A stretch of DNA of 64,000 nt from Bin5 sp034422415 (GTDB lineage: Bacteria > Chloroflexota > Anaerolineae > Caldilineales > Caldilineaceae), in assembly GCA_965202955.1 (NCBI GenBank), contig OZ241871.1, positions 4,030,001 to 4,094,000 on the forward strand, read 5' to 3'. The notes under the pieces are model-generated. The model did no database searches, had not been told where the DNA came from, and was given only the letters and a program-made list of their open reading frames with translations. How positions within the stretch are numbered: the stretch's first letter is position 1; every line of letters starts with the position of its first letter. A program made the position numbers and the translations under genes. Below are positions 62,148-64,000 of this stretch, piece after piece.

Positions 62148-63404
62148 TTACAAGTCCGAATCTGCGTCGCTGCGACCGTTTTCCTGATGCTTGCCACCCC
62201 ATGATGTCACCAGAAGCGATGCAACCGCGGTCAGGCCCGCCTGCGCCGCGACGGTGATGCGCGGACCGGCTGACTCGCTCAGAGAGCCGGACAGAATCTC
62301 TCCCGGCAGCCCGATCCCCTGCGTGAGTGCGACGGTGCTCATCGCCCGCCCGCGCATTTCGTTGCTGGCGCGGGTCAGCAGAATGACGTTTCGCATTGTG
62401 TAGAAACCGGCCTGCCCTACCCCGGCCAGAAACAGCAGTGCCACGGCCAGCGAAAAGAATGGAGACAGTGCGAAAACTGCCCAGCCAGTGCATTGCAGCA
62501 AAGCGCCTGCGGCGAAGATCGTGCCAAATGTCAGTCGTCTGCGCATCCGGTGGGTCAGATAGAGCCCGGCAAAGGTGCCGAGGCCGTAGCTGGCGTTCAT
62601 CAAGCCCAGCCCCAGCACCCCACTTGCGAACACGTCGCGGGCGAACACCGGCATCAGGCTCAGTGCGGGGAAGACAAATGTGTTCAGTAGCGCGGAGACG
62701 ACGGCCACCACCAGCAGGGGACGGTGGGCGCGAATGTAGGTGAAACCTTCGCCCATCGAGCGCCAGACGGAAGTTGCCGCCACGGAGATTGTTTGCGGGA
62801 CCTTGTCGCGGCCAAGCCAAGCCAAGATGGCCAGGTTGAGACCGGTCAGAGCGATGAGTGCACCGAGCCCGCCTGCCGTCCCGTGAAGTTCAAGGAGCCA
62901 GCCGGCTAGGTAAGCGGCAATGCTGTTTACGATGCTGTGCATGAAGCTTTCGAGCAGCATCGCTTCGGCGGTCAGGCCTGCGCCGAGCAGGTCCGGCACC
63001 AGGGCCGCACGCGCGGGCGCGTCCACCGTCCAGGAGGCGCCGATGATGAAGGCGGCTGCCCCGATCTGCCAGGCGCTCAGCCTGCTGCCGGCGAAGAGGA
63101 GAAGGAGAGCGAGGCAGGACAGGAATATGACGAACTGGCTCACGGTTAACGTGTTGCGCCGCCCCAGCCTGTCACCGATTATGCCGGCAAACCCGCCGAA
63201 GACGAGCTGGGCGGCCCGCCGCCAGAAGGTGAGCAGAGTAACCGCCAGGGCCGAGTCGGTCATGTCCAGAACGACGACCCCGGCCACGATGACCCAGATC
63301 GCATAGGTTTGCCACCAGAGCGCGCTGCTGAGCAGAAGGCGCCTGTAGCTTGGCTGGGTCAGTGGTGCGAGCAGGCCGCCCCTGCTCTCCTGTGCGGTCG
63401 TCAG
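62148..63404 (-). CDS. MFS transporter (multi-drug/enterobactin-exporter-like), probable CTG start
   Basis: The product has about 418 residues and 11-12 helices. MFS loop signature GGFAGIIGDRLGRRNTLTVS after helix 2-3; SWTVDAPARAALVPDL and RGRAMSTVALTQG later. These point to the EntS/tetracycline-exporter-like branch. No ATG, GTG or TTG exists between the end of the upstream gene and the first helix in this frame. A CTG at 63404 overlaps the upstream stop (CTGA) and has GGAG 7 bases before it. The open frame extending to 63755 is antisense-like within the ThuA gene and is not part of the protein. Confidence 0.82.
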   Translation of the reverse strand: MTTAQESRGGLLAPLTQPSYRRLLLSSALWWQTYAIWVIVAGVVVLDMTDSALAVTLLTFWRRAAQLVFGGFAGIIGDRLGRRNTLTVSQFVIFLSCLALLLLFAGSRLSAWQIGAAAFIIGASWTVDAPARAALVPDLLGAGLTAEAMLLESFMHSIVNSIAAYLAGWLLELHGTAGGLGALIALTGLNLAILAWLGRDKVPQTISVAATSVWRSMGEGFTYIRAHRPLLVVAVVSALLNTFVFPALSLMPVFARDVFASGVLGLGLMNASYGLGTFAGLYLTHRMRRRLTFGTIFAAGALLQCTGWAVFALSPFFSLAVALLFLAGVGQAGFYTMRNVILLTRASNEMRGRAMSTVALTQGIGLPGEILSGSLSESAGPRITVAAQAGLTAVASLLVTSWGGKHQENGRSDADSDL

Positions 63405-64000
63405 ACCGCGACTCCATTCGCGGCCCAGAGCGTTCCCTGCCGCATCATGCGCTGCACGGCCGCGCGCTGAAAGGTGTCGGAGGTGTGGCCCAGCGTTGTA
63501 TAGAAGACCCTGCCGTTTCCGTATGGTTTCACCCAAGCCATGGGATGCGCCTTGTCGGCCCACTGGGCGCTGGCAAGGATGTGAATAGCGGGGTCGAAGG
63601 CGGTCATGTAGATTTCGTCCTCGACTTCGAAGTCGTCGATGCCTTCCATGACGGGGTGGGCGCCGTCCACGACGTTGACGGTGAATGTCAGGCCGGGAGG
63701 GTGCCAGTTGGCGTGCCCGCCGATCAGGTCGATAGCCTGTCCGCCGATCCACCAACCGGTGCCGTGGACGCCGACCAGGCCCTTGCCGCCGGCAACGAAT
63801 TGGAACAGCCCGTTCTCCTGGTCGGCCGACAGTTCCGAGTGGTAGGTCACGGAGCCGTCATCGTGCCGTTCGGACCTGGTGAAGCCAGTGCCGAGCACAC
63901 AGACATCATGGTCGGCCAGGCTGGGCGATGCAAAGACCTCTTTATCGTCGGTGAGCGTAACCTCTATCCCCGGGTCGTCGCCGAGGAACGCGCCGATCAC
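63401..64000 (-). CDS. ThuA-like domain protein (5' end outside the window)
   Basis: 199 residues are visible, open to the window edge. The glutamine-amidotransferase-like ThuA fold is recognised from VGVHGTGWWIGGQAID near residue 77, HANWHPPGLTFTVNV, and IHILASAQWADKAHPMAWVKPYGNGRVFYTTLGHTSDTF (given here in pieces of the usual AWxxxxGxGRVFYTxLGH pattern). Relatives act in trehalose or sugar use. The conserved start of the fold seems to lie upstream of 64000, so the visible GTG is probably internal. Confidence 0.8.
   Translation of the reverse strand: MIGAFLGDDPGIEVTLTDDKEVFASPSLADHDVCVLGTGFTRSERHDDGSVTYHSELSADQENGLFQFVAGGKGLVGVHGTGWWIGGQAIDLIGGHANWHPPGLTFTVNVVDGAHPVMEGIDDFEVEDEIYMTAFDPAIHILASAQWADKAHPMAWVKPYGNGRVFYTTLGHTSDTFQRAAVQRMMRQGTLWAANGVAV

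Noticed and set aside
63405..63755. N-terminal extension of the MFS transporter
   Set aside because: This part lies inside the ThuA gene in another frame, is Arg-rich and has no membrane character.

Overview
The window looks like a G+C-rich bacterial chromosome, most likely from the phylum Chloroflexota (Caldilineaceae-like). This is an inference from the gene set: class I HMG-CoA reductase; many Gfo/Idh/MocA dehydrogenases; phytanoyl-CoA dioxygenase-like proteins; SMP-30, enolase-superfamily and TIM-barrel isomerase genes; and lipoproteins with an Ala-Cys-plus-low-complexity linker. No rRNA, phage, insertion sequence or CRISPR array was seen. Two tRNA genes are present (Glu-TTC and Gln-CTG).

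Layout. 1-2.5 kb: small membrane and hypothetical genes, then a vapB antitoxin whose vapC partner has decayed. 2.6-5.7 kb: argG-argJ on the minus strand. A strong promoter lies 360 nt upstream of argG, with two tandem intrinsic terminators between promoter and gene. 6-11.8 kb: a PhyH-like oxygenase and bicupin pair, a minus-strand unit (amino-acid ABC binding protein, permease, Gfo/Idh) and an orphan protein. 11.9-21.7 kb: tRNA-Glu followed by the purine cluster purL(PurS-fused)-purQ-purC-purE-purK-purF-purD. 21.8-25.2 kb: HMG-CoA reductase, then tRNA-Gln and gltX on the minus strand. 25.4-29.8 kb: an uncharacterised 474-residue protein with a good promoter, a sugar isomerase, an SMP-30 lactonase and a metallo-beta-lactamase-fold protein.

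29.9-31.5 kb: fchA-folD, overlapping by 4 nt. This FolD has lost the lysine and glutamine needed for the cyclohydrolase step, so the neighbouring FchA probably supplies it. 31.7-36.2 kb: a plus-strand sugar-acid type cluster (MDR dehydrogenase, epimerase, enolase-superfamily dehydratase, DJ-1-like, haloacid dehalogenase). 36.4-44 kb: two tandem paralogous large membrane proteins, an MDR dehydrogenase and a MATE-like exporter. 44.1-50.2 kb: a minus-strand catabolic cluster (Zn-MDR dehydrogenase, TIM-barrel isomerase, SDR, Gfo/Idh, PhyH, Gfo/Idh). 51.5-57.5 kb: a carbohydrate-type ABC importer without its ATPase, followed by amidohydrolase, enoyl-CoA hydratase-like and fumarylacetoacetate-hydrolase-like genes. 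57.5-64 kb: two methyltransferase-fold genes, a shikimate-dehydrogenase-like gene, an uncharacterised 585-residue protein, an MFS transporter probably starting at CTG, and a ThuA-like gene cut by the window edge.

The overall picture is a heterotroph. Its anabolic genes (arginine, purines, one-carbon, mevalonate, aminoacyl-tRNA) alternate with small cassettes for uptake and oxidation of sugars, sugar acids and unidentified organic compounds.
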